Positions 37,046-48,395 of a stretch of 64,000 nucleotides of DNA are shown one piece after another. Origin of the DNA: Liolophura sinensis (lineage: Eukaryota; Mollusca; Polyplacophora; Chitonida; Chitonidae). Below the pieces are notes generated by a model. It searched no databases and was not told the DNA's origin. It worked only from the letters and a program-made list of their open reading frames with translations. A program made the translations under genes and the position numbers. Numbering within the stretch: position 1 is the stretch's first letter; every line of letters begins with the position of its first letter. The DNA lies in the NCBI RefSeq assembly GCF_032854445.1, contig NC_088305.1, positions 22,670,955 to 22,734,954 of the forward strand, in the 5' to 3' direction.

Positions 37046-37967
37046 ATTATTCCACGCAATCAGTCTTTTATCCTTACATACATTAACATGTGCCAACCAG
37101 TCGATGTGTGAAAACGGGAGATTCTAATGTTGGGACGACAGAGAAATTGTGGCTTTTGACTAATGATGTTACTGAAATATTCAAACTGTACTGTTCCATT
37201 ACATTTGACATGGCAACCACTTGCGAGTGACCTGCGGGTTACACAGTTTTATGAACCTTACTTATCCACCGTATACTTGGAAGCAGTCCATCGTGGCTCT
37301 GCAATCACATTTTAGCAAGATGTCATTACATAAAAAAATTTCATGATGGATGATGCTTGTCTGTCCTATGTTTTCTAAAGTAAAAAATCAACAGGTGTAT
37401 TAGAATTTTACATTATGGACGGCACCGTTCGCTTTAGTACATTACATGTACTATCAAAGCATCACATTAAGGCCTGTGTGCGGCTGACCTAAAGTTTAGA
37501 CCGATGGCGTAGTCAGAGATGGATGGGATGTCGTCATAAGTCGTCCGAGACGGATGTCACAGTCCTGACCGCTGGTTAAATGGTCTATTTACTAGAGATC
37601 GCCAACCGACCACGTCCTGAAAAAGGAAGTCTAACTGTGAATTTTAACCAGATAATGAACTTATTACTTAGCAACTTCCGTGAGTCAGTAAGTGATGGAT
37701 TTAACTGGTAAAAGCCACAGAAATTCCACGTACCTTTCAACATGTATCAATCCTGAATATCGTGAGACCTGTACACTATTAAATTTTTAAGGAGTTGAGT
37801 GTACAACTATTGCTGATGGAAGTGCAAAATACATTCACGCTGACGCCATAGCTAGGTTTTGATGAAACAACTGGTTGGTTGATGGCTAAAGTTAGTGAGT
37901 ATAAAAAAAAAATGAATATTGTTATTTTACGAGTAAGGTAACATGCGTAAAAGTGCGCGTGTGCGGC
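37046..37967. other. Unannotated sequence
   Basis: No repeat copy or gene is identified in this 0.9-kb gap. Confidence 0.4.
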
Positions 37968-38190
37968 TACACAGAAAAAATAATCTGTTAAAGTGAACAG
38001 AGAGCCTGTTACCTGTGTAATGCTTGAATGTACTCTTTTATTATACAGGTAATGTTCAACATAATATTCTGTTATTCTGGTAGTATCTTTATGTCGAATT
38101 AATAGAATATGTTTGTTATATATGACAGAATAATCTTCCCCAACAGTATACGACTTTCTGTTAAATTTATCAGGTTATTTCTTGAGGGTG
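37968..38190. mobile_element. AT-rich MITE family M, copy 2
   Basis: The left end AAAAAATAATCTGTTAAAGT with AACAGAGAGCC is the imperfect inverted match of the right end (reverse complement AAGAAATAACCTGATAAATT with AACAGAAAGTC). The interior shares TATTCTGTTAT-type words with the other two copies. Confidence 0.65.
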
Positions 38191-39404
38191 CACATGAGGT
38201 TAAGTATTGTGGACTTCTGATTGAGGTAAAATACATACATCGTCCACCCACCTATAACGTGGCTTTTTTCACTTTCATTTCCTAATCTCCAACATGGAAA
38301 GTTGGTCACATGTACTCCTACTTTGCGAGAGAGAAACATCAAGAGAACCCATGACCCTTCTTAAGAACCGCGAAATCCACGTGTGACACACTCATATAAA
38401 CAAAGATTAAAATACTGGTAAAACCTATTGGAAAACACGATAAGTATAGTGTTGTGAGACGGCCAGTAAGCAGCTTTTCCATCACTCTCTGGGGATGTGG
38501 CCAGCTGCTCATAATCCCTTCAATATCACCATTTCCTACGTGAGCTGACATACTTCGGGCAAAAACAAAGACCGGATCGGAGTGACATGCGGAAGGGGCG
38601 ATGCACAGATACTAGGCACCTATCCACATAGATGTACATTTGCTCAGAACCATCCAGGGCTCCCCGCACGTAGATATAGTGTACGTATGCGTGCAGGTTT
38701 ATGCTGAATTATTTATAAACGGCTTAATTGTTAGCTTCTCGATGTCTCTGACTCTCCCGGAATAATGTGGTGCTTAGAACTGGGCACCCGCATGAGTGCG
38801 AATCATGTCTCGACCACATATTCTCTGGTACCTCCGGGTACATTTTCTGTTAGCCCTGGGCGATAGTTCACGTAACAGACGCCATCAAATGAGAGGGTCA
38901 TGTTATTTCAAGGTCCCGTTATATATGTGTTGCTGATATCTGACTGATGTTCCTGAAATGCGCTAAAGTAGCCAGAGATCGAATGGTTTGTTTACACGCA
39001 AAAGTTTGGCAACTCTCTGGTACAGTCAATTAAGGGGTTTGTCTGGCCACGACCGACAGGCCTTACATCAATTACGGTGTGAGTTCGTACCGGTCTCTAG
39101 CTGGTTTGGCCACGGTTTCGATTAAGGCATTTACAAGCTATCCTTCTTAGAGTCATGATTTAGTACACTCCAGTGTCATCCACTCTAACGCTCGATCCCC
39201 GTCAATCAGGGAAAACAGTCTGTCTATGATAACATATATATTAAGGTGTGTATTAAATAAATAAATAAAAAACACCTGCTGACGAAAGCTCCAACCATGC
39301 TGGTAAAAGTCTAAAACTGGGTGTTAATACTACTTAGACCTGGAAATCAAAAATGCATTCAGATACCAGGGACTGGACGTCCCTGGTCAATAATCACAAA
39401 GAGA
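38191..39404. other. Unannotated sequence
   Basis: A stretch near 39030-39115 with GGTGTGAGTTCGTACCGG resembles a pol III B box, but no SINE tail follows. A TAAATAAATAAATAAAA run lies near 39255. Neither is enough to call an element. Confidence 0.3.
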
Positions 39405-39640
39405 AGCCCCAAACAACATTTAACACGAAAGAAACTATAAGAAAATACTTAAAGTATGAAATTAGGGCGAAATGATGCAAAGATAAGCACTTAAATAGTG
39501 TTCAGTGATGTTGGAAAGACGTAAGGTATGTTCTAGGCGAATGAGTGAAATCGTGCACCATGGGAGTATAGATGTTGCCAATAATAAGGTATGCATCTCA
39601 ACTGATTGCATGTAACTGTTCATATATCCAACGAGGCGTT
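39405..39640 (-). repeat. Dispersed repeat family D1, copy 3 (minus strand)
   Basis: The reverse complement reads GATATATGAACAGTTACATG, CACGATTTCACTCATTCGCC, TAGAACATACCTTACGTCTT, TCCAACATCACTGAACACT and, further on, ATACTTTAAGTATTTTC and GTTTGGGGC. It follows the order of the 3.2-kb copy without its insertion, so it best shows the uninterrupted unit. Confidence 0.65.
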
Positions 39641-40804
39641 CTAATTTAACGCGAAGAATTTACTGTCTCTAGACCCTAATACCCAGCCCTAAAATCACAC
39701 ACCGCTGAATCTCGTTCCGATAGTTATCAAGGCATAAAAGCTTTTGGGTAAATCGATTTTGTACAGCATAAAACTCATACATGTACGTCATGGGCCAACG
39801 GTAAATAGCCTCCAAGAGGTGATGTCAATCAGTTGGTACTACATGTAATAACATAGCCATTTTGTGGATAGAGGAAAACGTCATGTAGGTGGTATACAAT
39901 CACCAATGAAAAATGTGACTTCACTTGGAATTGTGCCAAATACACGCATAACCTACATCGAGAGGTGCAAACAGTGATGTAAACAGTAATTAGACTGGAT
40001 GGTAAGTCCAGTTATGGTTATAACAGGCTGATATGTATCCACCACAGCTGTCGTCTTTTAACCTGTGTAGAACCACCGTGTTTTTGTTCTATGGGAATAT
40101 AAACTGAAGAATGGTTCCCACCTGGCCATATATAAGTGTGATAACCAAAGACGAAGTACAAGACGAGGCCCATCTCGGCCACGGGCAGGTATTGTGTAGA
40201 ATCTCTCTATCGCTCTCTGTTCGTCAGAATTTGTTGACAATCAACCATCGATGGCGCTACATGCATTCTCTTGATTTCATATCATTGCATTCCAAACACT
40301 GAAGACGGGGGAAATGTTTTCCCAACCCACATCGACAAATGCTTATAAAACATAAAAAACAATTAGACAAAATTGAAACACAGAAGATACTCGAGTCGTA
40401 AATTTCACCTTCTCCACCATTTTATCACATGGACGGGAGATCATAGGCTACCACAGATCTTCCTGCTTGGACAGGACCGTATACCTCAAGAGTTGCGCCC
40501 CTTGGAACACTGCTCATTTTGTAGTCTCTTCAAACACTAAATTAGATTACTGCCTTAGTTTTTCATCTGTTATTTGGTATTTTATAGCATCTCTAAAAAA
40601 TCTGTGAATAACAAAATGAATTTATTTCCACTTTCTCTGTATTTGATGTTCTTGCACGTATATGCATTTTTTCAACTGTGTTATTTTTTTTTTATCAACA
40701 CAATGGAAAATTCTCTTCTTTTCAAAAGAAACAAGAATAAAATCTTAACGATGTACACACCGTTTCAATAGATCTCCAGTGTATTTAAACCCTGGCCACT
40801 CTCA
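39641..40804. other. Unannotated sequence
   Basis: Open frames of 60-70 codons on both strands have no recognisable features. No repeats are seen. Confidence 0.4.
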
Positions 40805-41100
40805 AAAAAAATAATCTGTGAATTTTTAGAGCAAAGTCCGCTGAGAGAGGGATGTTATATATATTCTGTTATATTATTCTGTTATATTATAGAATATATT
40901 CTGCCATTGCAGCAGATTATTCTGTTAAATATAGAATATATTGATCACAATCAATATACAGATTGCAATACACTAACAGAACATTATGTTGAGTATGACG
41001 AAATCTCATGATATTGTAACAGAATACATTATACATGTAGGCATCACTTGGTCAGCAGATTTTCTGTTAAATTGAACAGATAATTATCAGAGTTTATCTG
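40805..41100. mobile_element. AT-rich MITE family M, copy 3
   Basis: The left end CTCAAAAAAAATAATCTGTG and the right end (reverse complement ACTCTGATAATTATCTGTTC, then AATTTAACAGAAAATCTGCTG) are imperfect inverted repeats. Inside, TATAGAATATATTCTGCC and GCAGCAGATTATTCTGTTAA match GAATGTATTCTGCTG and GCAGCAGATTGTTCTGTTAA of copy 1. Confidence 0.7.
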
Positions 41101-41140
41101 TGCGAAATATAAGGCAGCGCATGAGTATATATATTTTTTA

Positions 41141-41345
41141 CAGCCGCTGTGAATTCAAGTCCAGCTCATTGCTGGCATCCTCTCAGACCGTGGAAAAGTC
41201 TGCCTGCAATCTGCGAACGGTCGTGGGCTTCCCAGGGCTCTGCCTGATTTTCTCTCATCATAATTCTGGCCGCTGTCGTGTAAGTGAAATACTCTTAAGT
41301 GCGGCGTAAAACGCCAAACAAATATATAAATAAATAAATATACAG
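41141..41345 (+). repeat. SINE-A copy
   Basis: GCTGTGAATTCAAGTCCAGC, ATCCTCTCAGACCGTGG, AACGGTCGTGGGCTTCCC, TCATCATAATTCTGGCCGC and AGTGCGGCGTAAAACGCC, with an (AAAT)n end. The head upstream of GTGAATTCAAG is missing. Confidence 0.92.
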
Positions 41346-42661
41346 CCGCTCCTTATTCGCTCCAAATAAGTTCTTCTTCATCATAACGAAATTCAGTCCA
41401 TAACTGTAAATATCCAATGAAAAGCGCATGTTTGTTTTCTACTGCATCAACATTTTCGCCTGAGACTTATGATAATTTGAAATCGTCCTTCTGCTTGTCA
41501 TAAGTAGGTAAAATATGGTAGTACTGTAAACGTAAATGAAGACCTATGACAAACAATAACATCTAGGGCTTCAAGGTTTAGCAGTACACTTACAAAAAAA
41601 TACGGATGCAACGGAAGGTGAAAAGCTTTGCGTATAAGAAAACGTTGTAGTTACCGTCTGACGACCTTGCAATTATCGTTTTTACACTGTAACTGTGGTC
41701 TGTCATTAAAATGAGTTTTTGTCAAACGAAAGCAGCTATGAGATCCACGTCGGAATGCTTGAGACAGTGCAGAAGGGAACTGAAATTGTTGGAGTTTTGC
41801 ATTGACCACACCATCTGCAGAGAACCATTTGGAGCCATGATGACTTAGGCTTACATTGTACACGAAGTCTAAGATAGGTGCATGTTACCGCATTTTTCTT
41901 AATTTAACTTTTAAGTCATTTTTGCGCAATGTAGCAGGGTAATAGGGAAGAGATTAACACTTAGGATTTGTGTTTTATCCAGCTGTTCAGTGAATATTCG
42001 GACTTGTTGACGTAACCGAGCCAAAGGTCAACAATCTCTGTCACCCTTGATGATAAAACTAGCTCAGTATGAGCGCATTTTCATAGTCAATCAAATCGGT
42101 CTGCCGAGTATTTTGTATTTCCCCATTCCTGACGTCCAATCCTTAAAAAATATTTACATCAATCGTTTTATGATCCTTTAGGGAAGCGTTACATCATGGT
42201 AAAAGCCTGACTGGTGAAACCTTGTTTAACAACCACTTGACACAGATAATTTGTGCCGTGATATCGTCGTCAAATCGTGACACGATGTATTCTGGTTATG
42301 TATCGGTTAGCGGTTTCCGCACGTGGGCCTTTCAAAGACAGCGATTGACCCTGACCCCTGGAGGACTGAATGGGCGGAAGCGCCTGAGTCGGGGTACATT
42401 CAAACTCCATTTATCACTTGAAGCAGCTGGCATGGAAAAGGTGGAACAGAACCCTGGGGCATATCCGTGCTAGATATCTGCTCCAATATCTGACTGATGT
42501 GGATATAACGATATGGCATGCCCGTCAGATATTGTGCTCTAGATCACTTCTATGTGTCCGAGGTTCTTGAATGAAAAGTGAGTGAAATACGGCAGGAGAT
42601 GGTACATATACGTTAACGTCTTACCTTACATAACGTAGAAATATGCGATGTTCTGTAAGAA
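41346..42661. other. Unannotated sequence
   Basis: No gene or repeat stands out. The duplicated word ATATCTGACTGATGT (near 42486 and near 38938) is a single short coincidence. Confidence 0.35.
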
Positions 42662-43316
42662 TTATTGTTCTGATACATGCGCTTAATGTTGTGATATATA
42701 CCCTTATTGTTCTGATATATGCGCTTAATGTTTTGATAGATATATGCCCTTAATGTTCTGATATATGCGCTTAATGTTCTGATATATGTCCTTAATGCTC
42801 TGATAGATATATGCCCTTAATGTTCTGATATATGCGCTTAATGTTCTGATAGATATATGCCCTTAATGTTCTGATATATGTCATTAATGCTCTGATATAT
42901 GCGCTTAATGTTCTGATATATGCGCTTAATGTTCTGATATATGCGCTTAATGTTCTGATATGTGCCCTTAATGTTCTGATAGATATATGCCCTTAATGTT
43001 CTGATAGATATATGCCCTTAATGTTCTGATATATGTCCTTAATGCTCTGATAGATATATGCCCTTAATGTTCTGATATATGCGCTTAATGTTCTGATAGA
43101 TATATGCCCTTAATGTTCTGATATATGCCATTAATGCTCTGATATATGCGCTTAATGTTCTGATATATGCGCTTAATGTTCTGATATATGCGCTTAATGT
43201 TCTGATATGTGCCCTTAATGTTCTGATAGATATATGCCCTTAATGTTCTGATAGATATATGCCCTTAATGTTCTGATAGATATATGCCCTTAATATTCTG
43301 ATATATGCCCTTACTG
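42662..43316. repeat. Minisatellite with a 247-bp higher-order period
   Basis: Alternating 21-bp units (TTCTGATATATGCGCTTAATG) and 25-bp units (carrying TGATAGATATATGCCC). The mixture is not random: the order of long, short and single-variant units from 42797 repeats from 43044, including the rare TGCTCTGATAGATATATG, ATGYCATTAATG and TGATATGTGCCC variants. That is one 247-bp block duplicated. Confidence 0.95.
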
Positions 43317-43959
43317 TGTTTGTGTGTGTCTTTCCTCTACATGGGGCTTTTTGCAAAAGGGAATTTGGACGGTCGTAGACTTAGGCCCGTCTTAAGTCAA
43401 CAAATTTAAGACGTTGTCGTTCCTCCAAACAAATTTACGCCCTCGCCTAATTATAGGTGGCAAATTTTTCGCCCACGATGAGGTGTCTGTCGTAAGAATG
43501 AAAAATCTGCAAATATGTCTGCAAATGTGGCAGACAGACGCCACAAAAAGCACCTGTAGAAAAAATTTTGCTCGTTTTAGTTACCCATTGCAGAAAATGG
43601 ACCGGAGAAGTGTTTACGAGTGTAATAGTCTTCTGTCTAAATTTATATTGTTATTGTTGTCTCTACTGAAGAGTTCCAGTTCTTGTCCAAAACTAGTTCG
43701 CTGGCAGGGAGAGATTTAAGACGTGGTTTGAAAAACCGACCTAGTAAAAAAAGTTAATCGTCGTGAATAACCCACGCCGTCATAAAGTTAAGGCTCTTTT
43801 GAGAAACAATTCCCTGTATTAAATCAAGGATTTTGGCAAACAAATATACTATGGAGAACTAATTGGTCGAGCCTCTTATATTGTAGCTACAACAAGCAGT
43901 TTGCTGCAAAAAAAAAATCACTTTGTCTGACGGTCACTCAATTTTTAACACATTTCGCT
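43317..43959. other. Unannotated sequence with a 101-codon frame
   Basis: The plus-strand frame at 43414-43719 (starts MSFLQTNLRPRLIIGGKFF) has a Leu-rich stretch (KFILLLLSLLKSSS) but no family match I can name. AAATTTAAGACG and GATTTAAGACG flank the region in direct orientation. Confidence 0.25.
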
Positions 43960-43971
43960 TCAAATTTAAGA

Positions 43972-44302
43972 ACCGGCCCGGATAGCACAGTTGGTAGAGC
44001 GTCCGCTTCGGGACCGGTAGATCCAGGATCAATCCTTGGTCGAGTCACACCTAAGACTTTAAAAGAGGAAGTTGTAACTTCCTCGCTTGGCGTTCAGCAT
44101 GAAGGGGATAGTGCAACGACTGGTTGACCCGTATCAGTATAATGGCTCGGGCGGGGCTCAGTGATGCAGCACTAAATAAAAGAGCGGTGGAAATCCGTCC
44201 TGCAACAAGGAGGCACATTACACGTGCATGCACCCTAATGATTCCTTCGTCGTCATATGACTGAAAAATTGTTGAGTACGACGTTAAACCCCAAGCACTC
44301 AC
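43972..44302 (+). repeat. SINE-B copy with 12-bp target-site duplication
   Basis: Full head (CCGGCCCGGATAGCACAG, TTGGTAGAGCGTCCGC, GGATCAATCC), body, tail domain and (ACTC)n. Perfect 12-bp direct repeats TCAAATTTAAGA at 43960-43971 and 44303-44314 flank it (the first two bases could also belong to the ACTC tail). Nearly identical to 16173-16530 apart from a 26-bp deletion in the body, so both copies are young. Confidence 0.96.
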
Positions 44303-44401
44303 TCAAATTTAAGACTTCACAAAACGGTTAGAAAATGTTCCAATTTAAACACAATCTTTACGTGTCAAGTTAACACTTTTAGGTGTAGTGTTCTTGTAAT
44401 G

Positions 44402-44605
44402 GAACATCCAGCTCATGCTGGCTTCCTCTCCGGCCGGATGCTTTTAAGGTCTGTCAGCAGCCTGCGGATGGTCGTGTGTTTCCCCCCGGGCTCTGCCCGC
44501 TTCCACCCACCATAATGCCAGCATCGTCATATAAGTGAAACATTCTTGAGTACGGGCGTAAAACACCAAAAAAAACAAAAAACAAAAAATAAATAAATAA
44601 GTAAA
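44402..44605 (+). repeat. SINE-A copy, head missing
   Basis: CATCCAGCTCATGCTGGCTT, CTCTCCGGCCGGATG, GGATGGTCGTGTGTTTCC, CCACCCACCATAATGCC and TTCTTGAGTACGGGCGTAAA, ending in an A-rich AAACAAAAAACAAAAAAT tail. Well conserved. Confidence 0.93.
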
Positions 44606-45465
44606 TGGAACAAATTTTGATAACAAACATTAAAGTACAAGCTGTGAGGAAACATTACGTGAAATAACAATTTACATGTAATATACTGGCACTCACATTT
44701 GGCAACATTTAATATGTTGTGTATTTTCAACATCTGCGCTTTAAGAGTTTGCTCTTACATACAATTCTCCCTCATGCCCTCAAATCTTCTAATCCGATCG
44801 TTGGAAATCTCCAGCGTTTAACAACGTATTAAATGGATCTATAAACTTCTACTCTTTTCAGCGAAATTTGGTGACACTCCTTTCTTTATGAGCACGTTTG
44901 TATAAAAAGGAATAAAACATGTGTTAAGTAATGTTCGTTAAAGGAGATTTGTGCCGGCCAGAAAAATTTACTTTCGTCCAATTAAATTATGACCCCATTT
45001 AATTTGGTGCAGTCATCTGATAACAGTGCAAATCCACTTAAATCAAACGAAATAAGATTTAAGTTGCTGATGTTGTCCTTCTCTGCCAATTATGTAATGC
45101 TTTATTTCTGCGTCTGGATACACATGGCGCAATAGAACGTTTTTAACTTGGGTCAGAGAATGAATACTTGATGGCTTGAAGACATTATATAGCTGTAATT
45201 ATTTTCGGTTGTGTGATATTACCTATAACTATTTCATAACACATATAAAATTAATTCCCAACGCCAGAAAAGCAGAAAAGTGATATAATATTCGTATGTA
45301 CGTACATACAACTCCAATAATAATTCCTTAACATAACTTAATCTAATGGACAACTTTTTAGGGTATACCTACCACTCCACAAAAATCTCGACATACACAC
45401 AATATTTTGCTGTATTTTGTTACACTACAACTTTTTTTTTATAAAGACAAGTAGGATGGGTCTAC
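44606..45465. other. Unannotated AT-rich sequence
   Basis: No gene or repeat is identified between the two SINE-A copies. Only chance minus-strand frames are seen at the left edge. Confidence 0.4.
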
Positions 45466-45660
45466 AGAGTTCAAGTCCAGCTCATGCTGGCTTCTTGTCT
45501 CGCCGTGAGTGGGAAAGTATGACAGGAACCTGTGGATGGTCGCGGCTTTCCCCCGGACTCCGGGCAGTTTCATCCACCATAATACTGGCCGCCGTCGTAT
45601 GAGTGAACTATTCTCGAGTATGGCGTAAAACATCAATCAAATAAATAAATAAATAAATGA
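45466..45660 (+). repeat. SINE-A copy, 5'-truncated
   Basis: GAGTTCAAGTCCAGCTCATG through TGGATGGTCGCGGC, ATCCACCATAATACTGGCC and CTCGAGTATGGCGTAAAACA to (AAAT)n. Confidence 0.93.
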
Positions 45661-46449
45661 CAGCACGCTGGCTGCTTGATTTTTACACCGGCTCGATTAC
45701 GTAACTACGCCATTGGCTGTAATTTCACTGTTGTACGAGACCTGTTTATCCGCAAGACAATGCGTCAGAACCTAACTACACTCTATGTACGTTTTACCCT
45801 AATGAGGTTAGGGTTTGTGAAAAATTAAATAAAATTTAATCAATGAAGCTGGTTTATAATTCATTTCCTGGTTACACAGATTGTGTTTTGTGAGGATTCT
45901 GCATGAAACAGGGGCGAATATAGTTGTAGGAGTAAAATGTGTATGCGCTTCGACAACTGTTGTACCTTGACAGGGCATATTACTAGCCATTAACTCAGCT
46001 TTTGTAAGCGCACTCAAGTCATTAGTATGCTCGCGTCAGTTTAAATGACCGTCTTCGTTTTTTTCATTGATGGCTGCACATCCGCATATCTTCATCACAC
46101 TACTTTTCTTTCGGACAAATTGCTTCCTTCTTTGGCTTCAAAAGGCTTTTTAAGCGCTCAAGTGGAAAGACATACAAATGGTTATTCCGTTATACTATTG
46201 GATCATAAAGACCCCAGGATGACTTGTAATTCAGGCCTCTACGCAAGCAAACAACCGGTGATGTAGCAAAACCGTATGAGAGTGTCCTTATCAACTGAAA
46301 GAAACATAGCTTTGATTTATGTTTATGCACTCGTGCCTTCTTCAGTGGTGATCTGTGTACAAAATTGTAATCCTTAAAATCATCAGAATTTTACTTAAAA
46401 AGGCACCGTCCAAATGATACATACCAATCTTCTACATTCAGCTCAGGAG
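45661..46449. other. Unannotated sequence
   Basis: Short frames only (up to 73 codons), no motif and no repeat match. Confidence 0.4.
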
Positions 46450-46552
46450 CTGTGCCAGCATTACTGTGGAAAGAAACCGGGCGGAACCAGAGGGAAACCC
46501 TCGACTATCCGCGGATTGCTGGAAGACCTTCACGCCTACGGCGTGCTTGCCG
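46450..46552 (-). repeat. SINE-A internal fragment, minus strand
   Basis: GCCAGCATTACTGTGGAAAG, AAACCGGGCGGAACC, CCGCGGATTGCTGGAAGACC and TTCACGCCTACGGCG match the middle of the reversed SINE; the tail is absent. Confidence 0.75.
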
Positions 46553-46887
46553 TTGATCTGTTGTTCTGTTGGCATGTGTAGCTGAGCTAGAATCCTAGTT
46601 AACAGGATTGACTTTAATTCTAGCTTTAATTTTTGTGCTCAAAATCATGGTATCAAAGAATGACGTCAAGTAGTTTTAACGAAGTGGTTTTGGGTAATTT
46701 TCATTGAACAGTTGTATCACATTGGACATTACTCCGGAATGTGTTGAATGTGATGCCTAATAGCGTATAAAACGCCTCTGATTGACTTTGCAAATGTTCG
46801 GCGAAGATTCGAGACACACTCTATACTTGTATTATTTGACAGCGTCGCTGGATATGGTGTTAGTTATTGATTCATGGGTATTGACCT

Positions 46888-47048
<161 letters not shown>

Positions 47049-47394
47049 TATTAGGTTAATTTGTTAGGTTATATTTATTTCAAAACCATGAATGTAGTTT
47101 TGAACCGTGGCTCCTGTGGGGATCTTGGTGACAATAAACAACACGATTCTCTGAAAATTTACTCAGTCTAACTTTCGTGAAGACCACTTGTCTTTCACCA
47201 CATGGGATATAGCATGCATATATGTACATCAACTGTGGAAAAGTTCGTCGGCAACTTGACAAAGGCGTGTAGTTTATCCCCGGCTCTCTGACGTTGATGC
47301 TGCAAGTCAGGAATTCCGGGTAACGACGTTAAACTTTTTTCATTTGTATTTTTTCAACTTTGGATGTTCTCATCTTCTCGCAAAAATACTGTTT

Positions 47395-47990
47395 AACACC
47401 GTTCAAATATCTATTCTTTGTAGCAGCGTAAAACACCAGTCATATAGTATGTTTCCCAACAGCGTAAAACACCAGTCATATTTTATGTTTGCCAACAGCG
47501 TAAAACAATAGGCATAGTGTATCTTTCCCAACAGCGTAAAACACCAGGCATATAGTATGTTTCCCAACAGCGCAAAACACCAGGCATGTAGTATCTTTCC
47601 CAACAGCGTAAATGGCCAGTCAAATATCTATTCCTCCTAATACCGTAAAACACCAGGTAAATATTGATTCCTCCCAATACCGTAAAATACCAGTTAAATA
47701 ACTATTCCTCCTAATACCGTAAAACACTAATTAAATATATGTTCTTCGTAACAGTGTAAAAGACCAGTCAAACAGTATTCTTCCCAACAGCGTAAAACAC
47801 CAGTTAAATATTGAATAAACCTAATACCGTAAAACAACAGTTAGATATCAATTCCTCCTAATACTGTGAAACCAGTTAAATATATTCTGACAAACGACGT
47901 TATACATCACCCAAAATATGTTCATCTACACGGCATAAAACACTAATCAAAAACATTCGTCCAAACGGCGTAAAACATCAGTAAAAAAAA
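47395..47990. repeat. 36-37 bp tandem array derived from a SINE 3' tail
   Basis: Sixteen units each contain a version of GCGTAAAACACCAGTCAAAT preceded by a TTCYYCYYAAYA segment, matching TTCTTGAGTACGGCGTAAAA plus CACCAATCAAATA of SINE-A. The GCG word recurs at 47426, 47462, 47498, 47534, 47570 and 47606 (36-bp period), then 47643, 47680 and 47717 (37-bp period). The first block keeps a minus-strand 12-residue repeat (GNILYDWCFTLL type) open by chance. Confidence 0.85.
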
Positions 47991-48204
47991 CCCTCAAAAA
48001 CAACAACAACAAAGTAAAAACCAGTGGATGATTTTAAAAAAGTGTCATAATAGATTCATTGATTTCAAGGGTTTAGTATGAGAAGGTCTAGCTTCATAAT
48101 ATTTGTGCATGTTCAGACAAAGTGCGGATCCCATTAACTTCAGGATATTTTTGTGCAGCTTACAAAGAACAAGTACAGAAATGCTACTCTTGCAGTGCCT
48201 CTCA

Positions 48205-48395
48205 CATCTTTCACATCGCCAGGCGTTTTCTGGGGTCTCTCACGTGGCCTGGTGGTTTCTGGGGTCTATCACATGGTCAGGTCATTTCGGAGATCGCTTT
48301 TACGACCAGGTGATTTCTGGGATCTTTCATATAACCAGGCGATTTCTAGGGTCTCTGACATGGCCAGGGTATTGCCGCTGTCTCTCAAATGATGT
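48205..48395. repeat. Tandem 29-bp repeat, about 6.5 copies
   Basis: Units of the form TCTCTCACGTGGCCTGGTGG plus TTTCTGGGG, with variants at most sites. Overlapping frames in all directions (79-145 codons) are caused by the array and are not genes. Confidence 0.85.

Noticed and set aside
39230-39280. TAAATAAATAAATAAAA run as a SINE-A tail
   Set aside because: The diagnostic TTGAGTACGGCGTAAAACAC block is absent upstream; a simple AT repeat is sufficient.
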